64,000 nt of DNA from Burkholderiaceae bacterium (GTDB lineage Bacteria > Pseudomonadota > Gammaproteobacteria > Burkholderiales > Burkholderiaceae_D), in contig JARLJG010000037.1 of assembly GCA_031291325.1 (NCBI GenBank), forward strand, positions 1-64,000, given 5' to 3'. The notes beneath the pieces were generated by a model, which saw only the letters and a program-made list of their open reading frames with translations, was not told where the DNA came from and ran no database searches. Both the position numbers and the translations under genes were made by a program. Shown here in pieces: positions 36,213-44,521 of the stretch (positions are counted from its first letter, which is position 1; every line of letters starts with the position of its first letter).

Positions 36213-36839
36213 ATGAAAATCGGCAATGCCGCTCTCGCGCTGTTATTCGCGCAGTTATTCATGATGGCAGGCGCTAACGCCCAACTATACAAGTGGGTCG
36301 CACCGGATGGCACAGTTAGCTATAGCGACAAACCGCCGCCAGCCACAGCCGCCAAGGTCGAGCGCAAGTCGTATGCAAGCGGCGCTTCCACTGTCGACTT
36401 GCCATATGAGTTGGCGCAAGCCGTTAAAAATAGTCCCGTGGTCCTGTACACGACGAAAAATTGTCCGGCCTGCGATCAAGGGCGGCAATTGCTCAATGAC
36501 CGAGGAATTCCTTTTTCGGAAAAGACGGTGAACACCAATGAAGACAATGCATACTTGAAGAAAATTTCGGGCGACAACAGCGCGCCGGTACTCACCGTCG
36601 GACGCAACAAACAGATCGGCAATCTGAGCCAGTGGGGAAACATGTTGACCGCAGCAGGCTACCCGACTTCGAACATCTTGCCCAAGACCTACACCAATCC
36701 GCCGGCAGAACCGGCTGCACCGCCGGCTAAAACGGCCGAAACTTCTCCAGAACAAAAGAAAGCGGAGCAACCAGCGCCATCCGACGCTGCACCACCGCCG
36801 GCAGCAACTGGCAATGCGCCGCCGGGATTTCAATTCTGA
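36213..36839 (+). CDS. Exported DUF4124-glutaredoxin fusion protein
   Basis: 208 aa. A signal peptide (LALLFAQLFMMAGANAQ) is followed by a DUF4124 domain (~24-55, LYKWVAPDGTVSYSDKPPP). Next is a glutaredoxin-like domain (~75-150) with a Cys84-Pro-Ala-Cys87 redox motif (YTTKNCPACDQGRQLLNDRG) and the SAPVLTVGRN cis-Pro region. The C-terminal ~50 residues are Pro/Ala/Glu-rich and probably disordered. GAGGTGG precedes the ATG. It is likely a periplasmic thiol-disulfide protein, but its substrate is unknown. It lies between prlC and holC, with a 37-nt gap to prlC. Confidence 0.85.
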   Translation: MKIGNAALALLFAQLFMMAGANAQLYKWVAPDGTVSYSDKPPPATAAKVERKSYASGASTVDLPYELAQAVKNSPVVLYTTKNCPACDQGRQLLNDRGIPFSEKTVNTNEDNAYLKKISGDNSAPVLTVGRNKQIGNLSQWGNMLTAAGYPTSNILPKTYTNPPAEPAAPPAKTAETSPEQKKAEQPAPSDAAPPPAATGNAPPGFQF

Positions 36840-36912
36840 CTGTAATAATGGGCATCTCTAAAAATCGCGGGACCGTCCTTGAGGCGCACAGTGGGTTTGT
36901 GGAGGCGCGCCG

Positions 36913-37338
36913 ATGACGCGCATCGATTTCCACAGCAACGTCGCCGACAAGATCGGTTACGCTTGCCGCCTGGTGCGCAAGGCGCGGGCAGCCGATTGCC
37001 AAGTCGTGCTGTACGCCGACGATCCCGCGCAATTGCGAACCCTGGACGACGCCTTGTGGACATTTTCGGAACTCGATTTCTTGCCGCATGCGATGGCGGG
37101 CGACGCGCTCGCCGCCAGCACTCCCGTGATACTTGCCGATAACGCAGCCGGCGAGCTGCCGCACCATCAGATTTTGATTAACCTGTCGGCCACGACGCCT
37201 GCTCATTTTGCGCAATTCGAGCGCATGTTTGAAATCGTGTCCACGGAAGCAAGCGATGCCGGGGCCGCGCGCGAGCGCTACCGTTTTTACCAGCAGCGCG
37301 GCTATCCGTTGACGCATTTTGTGGCGGACAAGGCATGA
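36913..37338 (+). CDS. holC: DNA polymerase III chi subunit
   Basis: 141 aa. Matches HolC: IDFHSNVADKIGYACRLVRKA at the N-terminus (quoted in part), VVLYADDPAQLRTLDDALWTF, FLPHAMAGD and the later LINLSATTP. Chi links the clamp loader to single-strand-binding protein. A GGAGG ribosome site lies 6 nt before the ATG. The stop overlaps the start of the next gene (ATGA), so the two are translationally coupled. pepA, which often precedes holC, is not here. Confidence 0.93.
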   Translation: MTRIDFHSNVADKIGYACRLVRKARAADCQVVLYADDPAQLRTLDDALWTFSELDFLPHAMAGDALAASTPVILADNAAGELPHHQILINLSATTPAHFAQFERMFEIVSTEASDAGAARERYRFYQQRGYPLTHFVADKA

Positions 37339-37730
37339 GTCAATCGAGAATCGACGCCGGCATCCCGGTACTGACTGAAATCATCGCGGCGCCGGCAGCC
37401 GAAGCGCAAGTTGCCAAGCCGGCGCCGCCGGTTGCGCCGCAACCGCCAGAGCGCCCCGAAGTGGTCGATGTGCCGACCATCGACGGTTGGCTCAACGAGG
37501 AATGGAACCGGCTCGAGCGCAAAATCGGCGGACGCATCCTGCATCAAGTGATGCAACGCCTGGAAGCCGATATCGAAGCGCGCGTCCGCGATGTCTTGGC
37601 CGACGCCTTGCAAATGGCGGTTACGACCCTCGCCAACGACATCCAGCAAAACCTGCAAGCCACGCTGCAAGACGTCATTACGCAAGCGGTCAAAGACGAA
37701 ATCTCGCACATGCAGACCGCAAAAAAATAG
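37335..37730 (+). CDS. DUF2486-like hypothetical protein
   Basis: 131 aa. The N-terminal ~50 residues are Pro/Ala-rich (AEAQVAKPAPPVAPQPPERP) after the conserved-looking start SRIDAGIPVLTEII. The remainder is a long amphipathic helical region (WLNEEWNRLERKIGGRIL, QRLEADIEARVRDVLAD, DVITQAVKDEISHM) that may form a coiled coil. It is coupled to holC through an ATGA overlap, an arrangement common in Burkholderiales. This points to a replication- or chromosome-related role, but no function is known. Confidence 0.75.
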   Translation: MSQSRIDAGIPVLTEIIAAPAAEAQVAKPAPPVAPQPPERPEVVDVPTIDGWLNEEWNRLERKIGGRILHQVMQRLEADIEARVRDVLADALQMAVTTLANDIQQNLQATLQDVITQAVKDEISHMQTAKK

Positions 37731-37861
37731 GAATTTGCCGGAATTTTGAACTTTCAAATACTTCCATCTTCCAGCCTGGCGTTTCATTTTCAGCCAGGTT
37801 CGCGCATCCCTGATTCCTCCCGAACTTTTTTCAATTTCGGTATCCTGCGGCGGAGATTTTC

Positions 37862-39139
37862 ATGAAGGTAATCGTATTGGGCGCCGGCATCGTCGGCACC
37901 GCATCGGCGTGGTTTTTGCACAAAGCGGGACACGAGGTGACCGTGATCGATCGGCAACCCGGCCCGGCGCAAGAAACCAGCTTTGCCAACGGCTGCCAAA
38001 TATCGGTATCGCATTCCGAACCATGGGCCAATCCCGGTGCGCCGCTGAAAATCATGAAATGGCTGGGCAAGGAAGATGCGCCCCTGCTGTATCGCTTCCG
38101 CGCCGAATGGCTGCAATGGCGCTGGGGCATGCGCTTCTTGCGCGAGTGCGCGCCGGCACGCACCGCCTATAACATCCGCCAAATCGTGGCAATTGCCGAA
38201 TACAGCCGGCAAGTGCTGCAATCGGTGCGCGCCGAGACCGGCATCGAATACGACTGCCTGACGCGCGGCATCCTGCATTTTTACACCGACCGCAAGGAAT
38301 TCGATGACTCCCTGCGCGCCGCCAAATTGATGCGCGAACTCGGATGCCCGCGCAATTCCATCGGCGCCGACGAGGTTGTCAAAATCGAACCGGCATTGGC
38401 AAGCTTCCGCGACCGGATCGTCGGCGGCGACTTTACCGCAAACGACGAATCGGGCGACGTGCACCGCTTCACGGCAGGGCTGGCGGCAAAGGCTGCACAA
38501 GCCGGCGTTGAATTCGCATTCAACACCTCCGTCACGCGCCTGCTGGTCGAAGGCAGCGGCGCCTCCGCGACGGTGGTCGGGGTGGAAGCGATCGATGCCG
38601 AAGGTCGCCACAAGGTATTGCGCGCCGATGCGTTCGTGGTGGCGATGGGCAGTTTTTCCACGCCATTGCTGAAACCGCTGGGAATCGACTTGATGATTTA
38701 TCCGGGCAAGGGCTATTCGGCAACCTACCGGATCCGCGACGAGGCCGCAGCGCCGACGGTGTCATTGACCGACGACGGTTACAAATTGGTGGTGTCACGT
38801 CTAGGCCAACGCCTGCGCGTGGCCGGCACCTGCGAATTCAACGGTTATACGCGCGAGTTGAATTCGACGCGCTGCGCCGCGATCACCCACCGCATCCGCG
38901 ACTTGTTCCCCACCGCCTGCGACTATGAAAACCCGGAATACTGGACCGGTTTGCGCCCGCTTACGCCCACCAACGTGCCGTATATCGGCAAGACCAACTA
39001 TCGCAACTTATTCCTCAACACCGGCCACGGGACCTTGGGTTGGACCATGGGCTGCGGCTCGGGCCGGGCGTTGGCCGACATCGTTTCCGGTCGCCAACCC
39101 GAGGTCGACTTTGCCTTCACCGGCATGCCGCGCCGCTAG
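37862..39139 (+). CDS. dadA: D-amino-acid dehydrogenase
   Basis: 425 aa. An N-terminal FAD-binding fold (VIVLGAGIVGTASAWFLHKAG, quoted in part: GAGIVGTASAWFL) is followed by GHEVTVIDRQPG and ETSFANGCQISVSHSEPWANP. The C-terminal PLTPTNVPYIGKTNYRNLFLNTGHG and GWTMGCGSGRALADIV blocks, cited as landmarks by their first residues PLTPTNVPYIGKT, fit DadA. It oxidatively deaminates D-amino acids such as D-alanine at the inner face of the membrane, feeding electrons to the respiratory chain. No alanine racemase gene (dadX) is adjacent. The next gene on the opposite strand is an Lrp-type regulator, as is common for dad loci. Confidence 0.93.
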   Translation: MKVIVLGAGIVGTASAWFLHKAGHEVTVIDRQPGPAQETSFANGCQISVSHSEPWANPGAPLKIMKWLGKEDAPLLYRFRAEWLQWRWGMRFLRECAPARTAYNIRQIVAIAEYSRQVLQSVRAETGIEYDCLTRGILHFYTDRKEFDDSLRAAKLMRELGCPRNSIGADEVVKIEPALASFRDRIVGGDFTANDESGDVHRFTAGLAAKAAQAGVEFAFNTSVTRLLVEGSGASATVVGVEAIDAEGRHKVLRADAFVVAMGSFSTPLLKPLGIDLMIYPGKGYSATYRIRDEAAAPTVSLTDDGYKLVVSRLGQRLRVAGTCEFNGYTRELNSTRCAAITHRIRDLFPTACDYENPEYWTGLRPLTPTNVPYIGKTNYRNLFLNTGHGTLGWTMGCGSGRALADIVSGRQPEVDFAFTGMPRR

Positions 39140-39267
39140 AATGGGCAATCCTCGACCCCATAATCTGGCGCGCTCGACGCGTATTCGGTGAAACTACGTC
39201 TCGGGCGTTCCGTGCAGGTCAAAATTCGACAAAAAGCTTTGTCAAGCCGTTGCAAAAAAGAGACAAT

Positions 39268-39777
39268 TTACTTGGAAACACGGACTTGCAACTCGCTGGC
39301 CTTCTCGTCGAATGCGATGCGCGTGGAAAATTTTGCCCGCTTCATCGGAAAGCGCGACTGGAAATGCCGGACGTTTCCCGAGCCGGATATAACCCTCCTC
39401 ACGAACTGGTAATACGCTTCCATGTCGATCACATGCACGACCAAAAAGTAGTCGTAATCGCCGGAAACGAAATAACATTGCATGACTTCCGCTTCCTTTC
39501 CCATCCTGGCTTCGAATTCCAGCATGTGCTCGTCGGACTGATTGTTGAGCGACACTTCAAGAAACGCCAGCATGCCGTAGCCGAGCGCAAACGGGTCCAC
39601 CATGGCGACATCGGCACTGATGACCCCCGCCTGACGCAGGTCTCGTATGCGGCGCAGGCAGGTCGGTTGCGATATGTGGGCCTTGTCGGCCAGGATTCGC
39701 GTCGGCGTTTGGTTGTCCCTTTGCAAGATGTTCAAAAGTTTGCGATCGACTTTATCAAGAGCGTGGAATTTTGGCAT
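39268..39777 (-). CDS. Lrp/AsnC-family transcriptional regulator
   Basis: 169 aa. N-terminal helix-turn-helix (LDKVDRKLLNILQRDNQTP, ISQPTCLRRIRDLRQAGVI) and C-terminal RAM domain (GYGMLAFLEVSLNNQ, FVSGDYDYFLVVHV). It converges with dadA and is divergent from the branched-chain amino acid binding-protein gene. A regulator of amino-acid use is therefore likely, with D-alanine, L-alanine or leucine as plausible effectors. The binding target may be the 14-bp palindrome at 39855-39868. The start at 39777 follows the family N-terminus. Confidence 0.92.
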   Translation of the reverse strand: MPKFHALDKVDRKLLNILQRDNQTPTRILADKAHISQPTCLRRIRDLRQAGVISADVAMVDPFALGYGMLAFLEVSLNNQSDEHMLEFEARMGKEAEVMQCYFVSGDYDYFLVVHVIDMEAYYQFVRRVISGSGNVRHFQSRFPMKRAKFSTRIAFDEKASELQVRVSK

Positions 39778-39854
39778 ATAAAAATTGTGGAAAACTCAAA
39801 AAAACCGCACAAAAACTCTTTCCGAACGGTTTCATATGTTGTACCGTCTTCTTG

Positions 39855-39868
39855 TTCAGAATTCTGAA
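39855..39868. promoter_or_regulatory. Perfect 14-bp palindrome, candidate Lrp-type operator
   Basis: ttcagaattctgaa is fully self-complementary and its core cagaattctg fits the general Lrp-family pattern of an A/T centre flanked by CAG/CTG. It lies 53 bp upstream of the binding-protein start and 78 bp upstream of the divergent Lrp-type regulator. Confidence 0.5.
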
Positions 39869-39920
39869 TAGGTGAGTGTTGCAGCAACCTTGTTTCTTTT
39901 CAATCCTTAGGAGGATATTC

Positions 39921-41075
39921 ATGCAGTTTAAGACTATAAAAATGATTCCGCTGGCAGCCGCAGTTGCATTTGCCTTTGCAGGAACGGCTTCGGCTCAGGA
40001 AGAAATCGTCAAAATCGGCCACGTCGGCCCAATCTCCGGCCAAATCGCCCACCTTGGCAAAGACAATGAAAACGGCGCCAGAATGGCGATCGACGAATTG
40101 AATGCCAAAGGTTTCGTGATTGGCGGCAAGAAAGTGAAGTTCGAACTGTTGGCTGAAGACGATGCAGCCGATCCGAAACAAGGCACTGCAGCGGCTCAAA
40201 AGCTGGTTGATGCCAAGGTCAACGGCGTGATCGGTCACTTGAACTCCGGCACCACCATCCCGGCATCGAAGATTTACCACGATGCAGGCATCCCGCAAAT
40301 CTCCCCATCGGCTACCAATCCAAAGTACACGCTGCAAGGTTTTGAAACAGCCTTCCGCGTTTGCGCAAACGATGGCCAATTGGGCGGCACGCTGGGACGC
40401 TATGCGATCCAAGTGAGCAAAGCCAAGAAAATCGCTGTGATCGACGACGCAACTGCATACGGCCAAGGCGTTGCGGCTGAGTTCACCAAGGGTGCAAAAA
40501 GCAAGTTGGCCAACGTAGAAATCGTCGCGACCGAACACACGACCGACAAAGCGACCGACTTCAACGCGATCTTGACCAAGATCAAGGCCGGCAAACCTGA
40601 CGTCATTTTCTTTGGCGGCATGGATTCGGTAGCTGGCCCGATGTTGCGCCAAATGAAGACACTGGGCATCAATGCTAAATTCATGGGCGGCGACGGTATC
40701 TGTACCGAAGCGTTGGCAAGCCTGGCTGGCGACGCAATGTCCGACGGCCAAGTCGTTTGCGCCGAAGCTGGTGGCGTCGAAGAGTCCGGCAAGAAAGCCC
40801 TGGACGATTGGAAAGTCGCGTTTGAAAAGAAATTCAACCACCCAGTGGAAATCTATGCACCGTACGTATACGACGCTGTGATGACCATGGTAACAGCGAT
40901 GCAAAAAGCCGGCTCCGCCGAACCGGCCAAGTACTTGCCAGTGCTGGCAAAAATCAAGTACAAGGGCGTTACCGGCACCATCGAGTTTGACAAGAATGGC
41001 GACATGAAGGACGGCACCATGACGCTGTATACCTACAAGGGCGGCAAACGCTCCGAAATCGGCGTCTTCCATTAA
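39921..41075 (+). CDS. Branched-chain amino acid ABC transporter substrate-binding protein
   Basis: 384 aa from the ATG at 39921, which has a consensus AGGAGG ribosome site. A signal peptide (IPLAAAVAFAFAGTASAQ) precedes a type I periplasmic-binding fold of the LivJ/LivK family: EEIVKIGHVGPISGQIAHLG, AEDDAADPKQGTAAAQKLVD, VIGHLNSGTTIPAS, SATNPKYT and AYGQGVAAEF. It binds leucine, isoleucine, valine or a similar amino acid in the periplasm. The permease and ATPase genes (livHMGF) are not adjacent, so it must work with a transporter encoded elsewhere. The strong ribosome site and terminator suggest high expression. Confidence 0.94.
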   Translation: MQFKTIKMIPLAAAVAFAFAGTASAQEEIVKIGHVGPISGQIAHLGKDNENGARMAIDELNAKGFVIGGKKVKFELLAEDDAADPKQGTAAAQKLVDAKVNGVIGHLNSGTTIPASKIYHDAGIPQISPSATNPKYTLQGFETAFRVCANDGQLGGTLGRYAIQVSKAKKIAVIDDATAYGQGVAAEFTKGAKSKLANVEIVATEHTTDKATDFNAILTKIKAGKPDVIFFGGMDSVAGPMLRQMKTLGINAKFMGGDGICTEALASLAGDAMSDGQVVCAEAGGVEESGKKALDDWKVAFEKKFNHPVEIYAPYVYDAVMTMVTAMQKAGSAEPAKYLPVLAKIKYKGVTGTIEFDKNGDMKDGTMTLYTYKGGKRSEIGVFH

Positions 41076-41098
41076 TCCTTGTTGACGTTCAATTGAAA

Positions 41099-41130
41099 AG
41101 CGCCCGGCTTGCAAGCCGGGCGCTTTTTTT
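41099..41130 (+). terminator. Rho-independent terminator of the binding-protein gene
   Basis: A perfect 12-bp stem (agcgcccggctt / aagccgggcgct) with a 2-nt loop centre and a run of seven T starts 24 nt after the stop codon. Confidence 0.92.
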
Positions 41131-41209
41131 ATTTCCGCAAACAATGGCTTCACGCCGGGCGAACAACACCGTCCTCCCTGCCGCGTCCACCGCGAATTTC
41201 CTGCTCGGC

Positions 41210-41527
41210 TTAGCGTTGCAATAGCACCCATTTGACCAAAACGTGCGCTTGCTCGACGCTCACTTGCTTGTTGGGCGGCATCGGCAATACCCCCCATACC
41301 CCGCCACCTCCCATCAAGACCTTTTGCACCAATTTTTCTTCGGCGTCTTTTTGTCCCGCATATTTGGCGGCCACGTCCTTATACGCGGGTCCGACTTTCT
41401 TGACGTCGACTGCATGACAATTCAAGCAAAATTTTGCCTTGGCCAACTCGGCCGTTGCCTCCGTGGCCAACGCAATTTGTGAAGCCAGCGCGCTACTTGC
41501 GCACACCAGCAAAAATCCGCCTTTCAT
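41210..41527 (-). CDS. Small periplasmic cytochrome c (c551/c552-like)
   Basis: 105 aa from the ATG at 41527 (MKGGFLL), preceded by GGGGAGG at short spacing; a longer frame to 41599 has no ribosome site. A signal peptide runs to about Ala21. The haem-binding motif is Cys34-Leu-Asn-Cys37-His38 and the likely axial Met is Met83 in VLPMPPN. A Gly-rich turn (MGGGGVWG) precedes the Met loop, as in class I cytochromes of this size. It carries electrons in the periplasm; its partner oxidase or reductase is not encoded nearby. Confidence 0.92.
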   Translation of the reverse strand: MKGGFLLVCASSALASQIALATEATAELAKAKFCLNCHAVDVKKVGPAYKDVAAKYAGQKDAEEKLVQKVLMGGGGVWGVLPMPPNKQVSVEQAHVLVKWVLLQR

Positions 41528-41659
41528 CCGCCTCCCCATGATATATCCGAGCATGACCCCGATGTTACGCCAGAAGCATGGCTGCCGTGCCCGATACACC
41601 CAACGGAAGCAGATTGACGCAGGAAAATTTTCGCTCTATGCTGCGGCAAAGGAGTCGCC

Positions 41660-41884
41660 ATGCCGCTAATCATCGTTATTATTGTTCTGTCCGCCCTGAG
41701 GTACTTTGAGGTCGGGCCGTTCGCCAACCTGTCGTGGTGGTGGATAGTCTTGCTGATGGTGGTTGCCTTTCTCTGGTTTGAATTTTTCGAGCGCATGCTT
41801 GGATTGGACCGCAGCAGTTCGCACGACAAGCTGGAAAAGGCGCGCGAGGAACGGGTAAAAAACACGTTCCGAAAAGATCGCTAA
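41660..41884 (+). CDS. Small Trp-rich membrane protein (TIGR04438-like)
   Basis: 74 aa. Two hydrophobic segments (LIIVIIVLSALRYF and LSWWWIVLLMVVAFLWFEFF) with a WWW cluster are followed by a charged C-terminal tail (DKLEKAREERVKNTFRKDR). This matches the small Trp-rich protein family found in Betaproteobacteria, which has no known function. The ribosome site is GGAG-like (aaaggagtcgcc). It is divergent from the cytochrome gene and followed by a terminator. Confidence 0.8.
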   Translation: MPLIIVIIVLSALRYFEVGPFANLSWWWIVLLMVVAFLWFEFFERMLGLDRSSSHDKLEKAREERVKNTFRKDR

Positions 41885-41944
41885 ACGCCGCAAACTGCCA
41901 CCCGATCTTCGCCTAAATGGCCGAGACCACGGTTTGTCAATAGA

Positions 41945-41976
41945 AACGCCGCACCGCGCAGGTTGCGGCGTTTTTT
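41945..41976 (+). terminator. Rho-independent terminator
   Basis: aacgccgca (41945-41953) pairs with tgcggcgtt (41964-41972), followed by six T. It lies 60 nt after the Trp-rich protein gene. Confidence 0.85.
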
Positions 41977-42029
41977 GTTGCCTGGAATATGATTCATCAA
42001 TTATTGTTTAGTTGCGGGCCGGAAAGAAG

Positions 42030-42926
42030 ATGAACTACGAATTGCGCCAGTTGCGCTATTTTGTCGCCGTTGCCGAGGAATTGCACTTCGGCCGCGCGGC
42101 GCATCGCTTGCACATGACGCAGCCGCCGCTGTCGCAAACCATCCAGGCATTTGAAGCGGCGCTGGGCACGCCGTTGTTCGCCCGCACCAATCGCAGTGTC
42201 GCGCTGACTCCTGCGGGCCACGCATTGCTGCCGGAGGCACGCCGCATCCTGCAGCAGGCCGCCACCCTGCCCGATCTGGCGCAACGCGCGGCGGCCGGCG
42301 AAATCGGCCGCTTGTCGCTGGCCTTCGTCTCTTCCGCCGACTACAGCGTGCTGCCGGCCTTCCTGCGCGAATTCCGCGCCGCCTATCCGCAAGTGCAAAT
42401 CGATTTGCGCGAAGCGACCAGCGATGTGCAATTGGATGATTTGATGCAAAACCGGGTCGACGCCGGCCTCTTGATTCCGCCGCTGCCGGACAAGGCAAAA
42501 ATCGAGTTGGATTATGCACGCGTGCTATCGGAGCCGCTGATTCTGGCGGCGCCGCACGGTTTGAAGGGGCTGCGCGCCAAACACCCCGTTAACCTGACCA
42601 CTTTGGCGGACCAGCCCTTGATCGTCTTTCCCAGGCGCATCGCACCCGCGCTGCATGACGCGATCATGGGGTGTTTCCATGACGCCGGCATGACACCGCG
42701 CATAGCCCAGGAAGCAATCCAGATGCAAACCATCGTTGGACTGGTTTCTGCAGGCATGGGCATCGCACTTGTGCCACAATCCGTGTCGAACCTTAAACGG
42801 CCCGGCGTCGATTATCGAACGCTGGCGGGCAAGCCGCCCACCGTGGAAACCGGGCTGGCCTGGCGGCGCGACAACCATTCGCCGGTGCTGCGCGCTTTTC
42901 TGGAATTATTGCGAAAGAAAACATAA
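42030..42926 (+). CDS. LysR-family transcriptional regulator
   Basis: 298 aa from the ATG at 42030 (MNYELRQLRYFVAVAEEL) with GGAAAGA upstream. N-terminal helix-turn-helix of LysR type (HFGRAAHRLHMTQPPLSQTI) and two effector-binding subdomains (SLAFVSSADYSVLP, DLREATSDVQLDDLMQN). The ADYSVLPAFL pattern suggests binding of a small organic acid, but this is not certain. The next gene, lgt, starts at the base after its stop, which is unusual for a LysR gene and suggests read-through into lgt. Confidence 0.92.
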   Translation: MNYELRQLRYFVAVAEELHFGRAAHRLHMTQPPLSQTIQAFEAALGTPLFARTNRSVALTPAGHALLPEARRILQQAATLPDLAQRAAAGEIGRLSLAFVSSADYSVLPAFLREFRAAYPQVQIDLREATSDVQLDDLMQNRVDAGLLIPPLPDKAKIELDYARVLSEPLILAAPHGLKGLRAKHPVNLTTLADQPLIVFPRRIAPALHDAIMGCFHDAGMTPRIAQEAIQMQTIVGLVSAGMGIALVPQSVSNLKRPGVDYRTLAGKPPTVETGLAWRRDNHSPVLRAFLELLRKKT

Positions 42927-43730
42927 ATGCCTTTACATCATCCGAACTTCGATCCGGTCGCATTTTCGCTTGGGCCCTTGCACGTCCATTGGTACGGCAT
43001 CATGTATCTGGTCGCATTCGCACAATTTCTGGCGCTGGGTCGGGTCCGACTCAAGCAGGCGCATATCGCTGCCGAAGGCTGGAAGGTCGAAGACCTCGAC
43101 GACATGCTGTTTTACGGCGTGCTGGGCGTGGTGCTGGGCGGTCGCTTGGGCGAAGTCATCCTGTACAACCCGCAATACTATTTCGCGAATCCGCTGGAAA
43201 TATTTGCGGTGTGGAAAGGCGGCATGTCGTTTCACGGCGGCTTCATCGGCGTCTTGGTCGCCATGTCTTTCTGGGCGCGCAAGCACGGCAGGAACCTGAT
43301 GAACGTGATGGATTTCATCGCGCCGCTGGTGCCGCTCGGCTATGCCGCCGGACGCTTCGGCAATTTCATCAATCACGAACTGCCGGGCCGCGCCGCCGAC
43401 CCCAGCTTGCCGTGGGCCATGATGTGGCCGGGAATCGACTACCCGGTGCATCCGTCGCCGCTGTATCAAGCGCTGGTGGACGGTATTTTGCTGTTCATCA
43501 TCCTGTGGTTGTTTGCCCGCAAGCCGCGCCCGCTGATGGCGGTGAGCGGCATGTTTTCGCTGCTCTACGGATGCGCGCGCAGCTTCACCGAATTTTTCCG
43601 GGTGCCGGATTACACGGTGTATTTCGCCGGTTTGCCGATCACTGCCGGCCAGTTGTGGTCGCTGCCGATGATCGTGCTGGGCATCGTGCTGCTGGTGGTC
43701 GCCTATCGGCGGCAACCCGCGCTCGCCTAG
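42927..43730 (+). CDS. lgt: Prolipoprotein diacylglyceryl transferase
   Basis: 267 aa, polytopic inner-membrane enzyme that transfers a diacylglyceryl group from phosphatidylglycerol to the lipobox Cys of prolipoproteins. Marks: HWYGIMYLVAFAQFLALG, GVVLGGRLGEVILYNP, KGGMSFHGGFIGVL, the signature GRFGNFINHELPGR (~142) and HPSPLYQALVDG. It directly follows the LysR gene and is followed 6 nt later by an enoyl-CoA hydratase gene, so all three may be co-transcribed. Confidence 0.97.
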   Translation: MPLHHPNFDPVAFSLGPLHVHWYGIMYLVAFAQFLALGRVRLKQAHIAAEGWKVEDLDDMLFYGVLGVVLGGRLGEVILYNPQYYFANPLEIFAVWKGGMSFHGGFIGVLVAMSFWARKHGRNLMNVMDFIAPLVPLGYAAGRFGNFINHELPGRAADPSLPWAMMWPGIDYPVHPSPLYQALVDGILLFIILWLFARKPRPLMAVSGMFSLLYGCARSFTEFFRVPDYTVYFAGLPITAGQLWSLPMIVLGIVLLVVAYRRQPALA

Positions 43731-43736
43731 CATCGT

Positions 43737-44510
43737 ATGTCGACCATCCTGTTACAGCACGACGGCGCCATTGCGACGGTGACGCTGTCGCATCCCGGCA
43801 AACTGAACGCCATCAATCTCGCCATGTGGGAACACTTGAGCGCGACCTTTGCGGCCTTGTCGCTCAACCCGGACTTGCGCTGCATCATCGTGCGCGGCGC
43901 CGGCCCGAATTTTGCGGCAGGCGCCGATATCGCGGAATTCCCGCACATCCGCAGCACCAGCGAACAAGGCATCCGCTACCACCAGCAAATCATCGCGCCG
44001 GCCTTGCAGGCGATTGCCGAATGCCAGCATCCGACGATTGCTGCGATCGAAGGCGCCTGCGTCGGCGGCGGCCTTGAAATCGCCTGCGCCTGCGACCTGC
44101 GCATTGCCGCGCCATCGGCGCGCTTCGGCATCCCGATCAATCGCCTCGGCTTTCCGCTGGCGCCGGGCGAATTGCAAGGCTTGCTGCAACTGATCGGCCG
44201 GGCGCGCACCTTGGAAATCCTGCTGGAGGGCCGCGTATTCGACGCCGCCGAAGCCAAGGACAAAGGGCTGCTGCAGCGCATCGCCGACGATGTGCATGGC
44301 GCGGCGCAAGAATCGGCGCAACGCATCGCCGCCGGCGCGCCGCTGGCGGCCAGGCTGAACAAGATTCTGGTGCGCCGCTTGACGCCGCCGGTCGCGCCCC
44401 TGAATCACGAGGAACTGGAGGCTGCATTCTCCTTCCTGGCAACGCACGACTACCACGAAGGCGTGCACAGTTTTTTGGAAAAGCGCAAACCCGTTTTCAC
44501 CGGCAAATAG
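43737..44510 (+). CDS. Enoyl-CoA hydratase/isomerase family protein
   Basis: 257 aa. The crotonase fold is shown by SHPGKLNAINLAMWEHL at the N-terminus, the oxyanion-hole segment AAGADIAEFP and the family signature IAAIEGACVGGGLEIACACDLRIA (start quoted: IAAIEGACVGGGLEIA). The catalytic Glu pair cannot be fixed by eye. It probably hydrates or otherwise processes an enoyl-CoA. The next gene encodes malonyl-CoA synthetase and starts 12 nt later, which suggests a small acyl-CoA catabolic unit. Confidence 0.9.
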   Translation: MSTILLQHDGAIATVTLSHPGKLNAINLAMWEHLSATFAALSLNPDLRCIIVRGAGPNFAAGADIAEFPHIRSTSEQGIRYHQQIIAPALQAIAECQHPTIAAIEGACVGGGLEIACACDLRIAAPSARFGIPINRLGFPLAPGELQGLLQLIGRARTLEILLEGRVFDAAEAKDKGLLQRIADDVHGAAQESAQRIAAGAPLAARLNKILVRRLTPPVAPLNHEELEAAFSFLATHDYHEGVHSFLEKRKPVFTGK

Positions 44511-44521
44511 ATAGCAACCTC

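Noticed and set aside
39900-41297. 465-codon open frame antisense to the branched-chain amino acid binding-protein gene
   Set aside because: The binding-protein gene has a signal peptide, consensus ribosome site and terminator; the antisense frame runs through the terminator.
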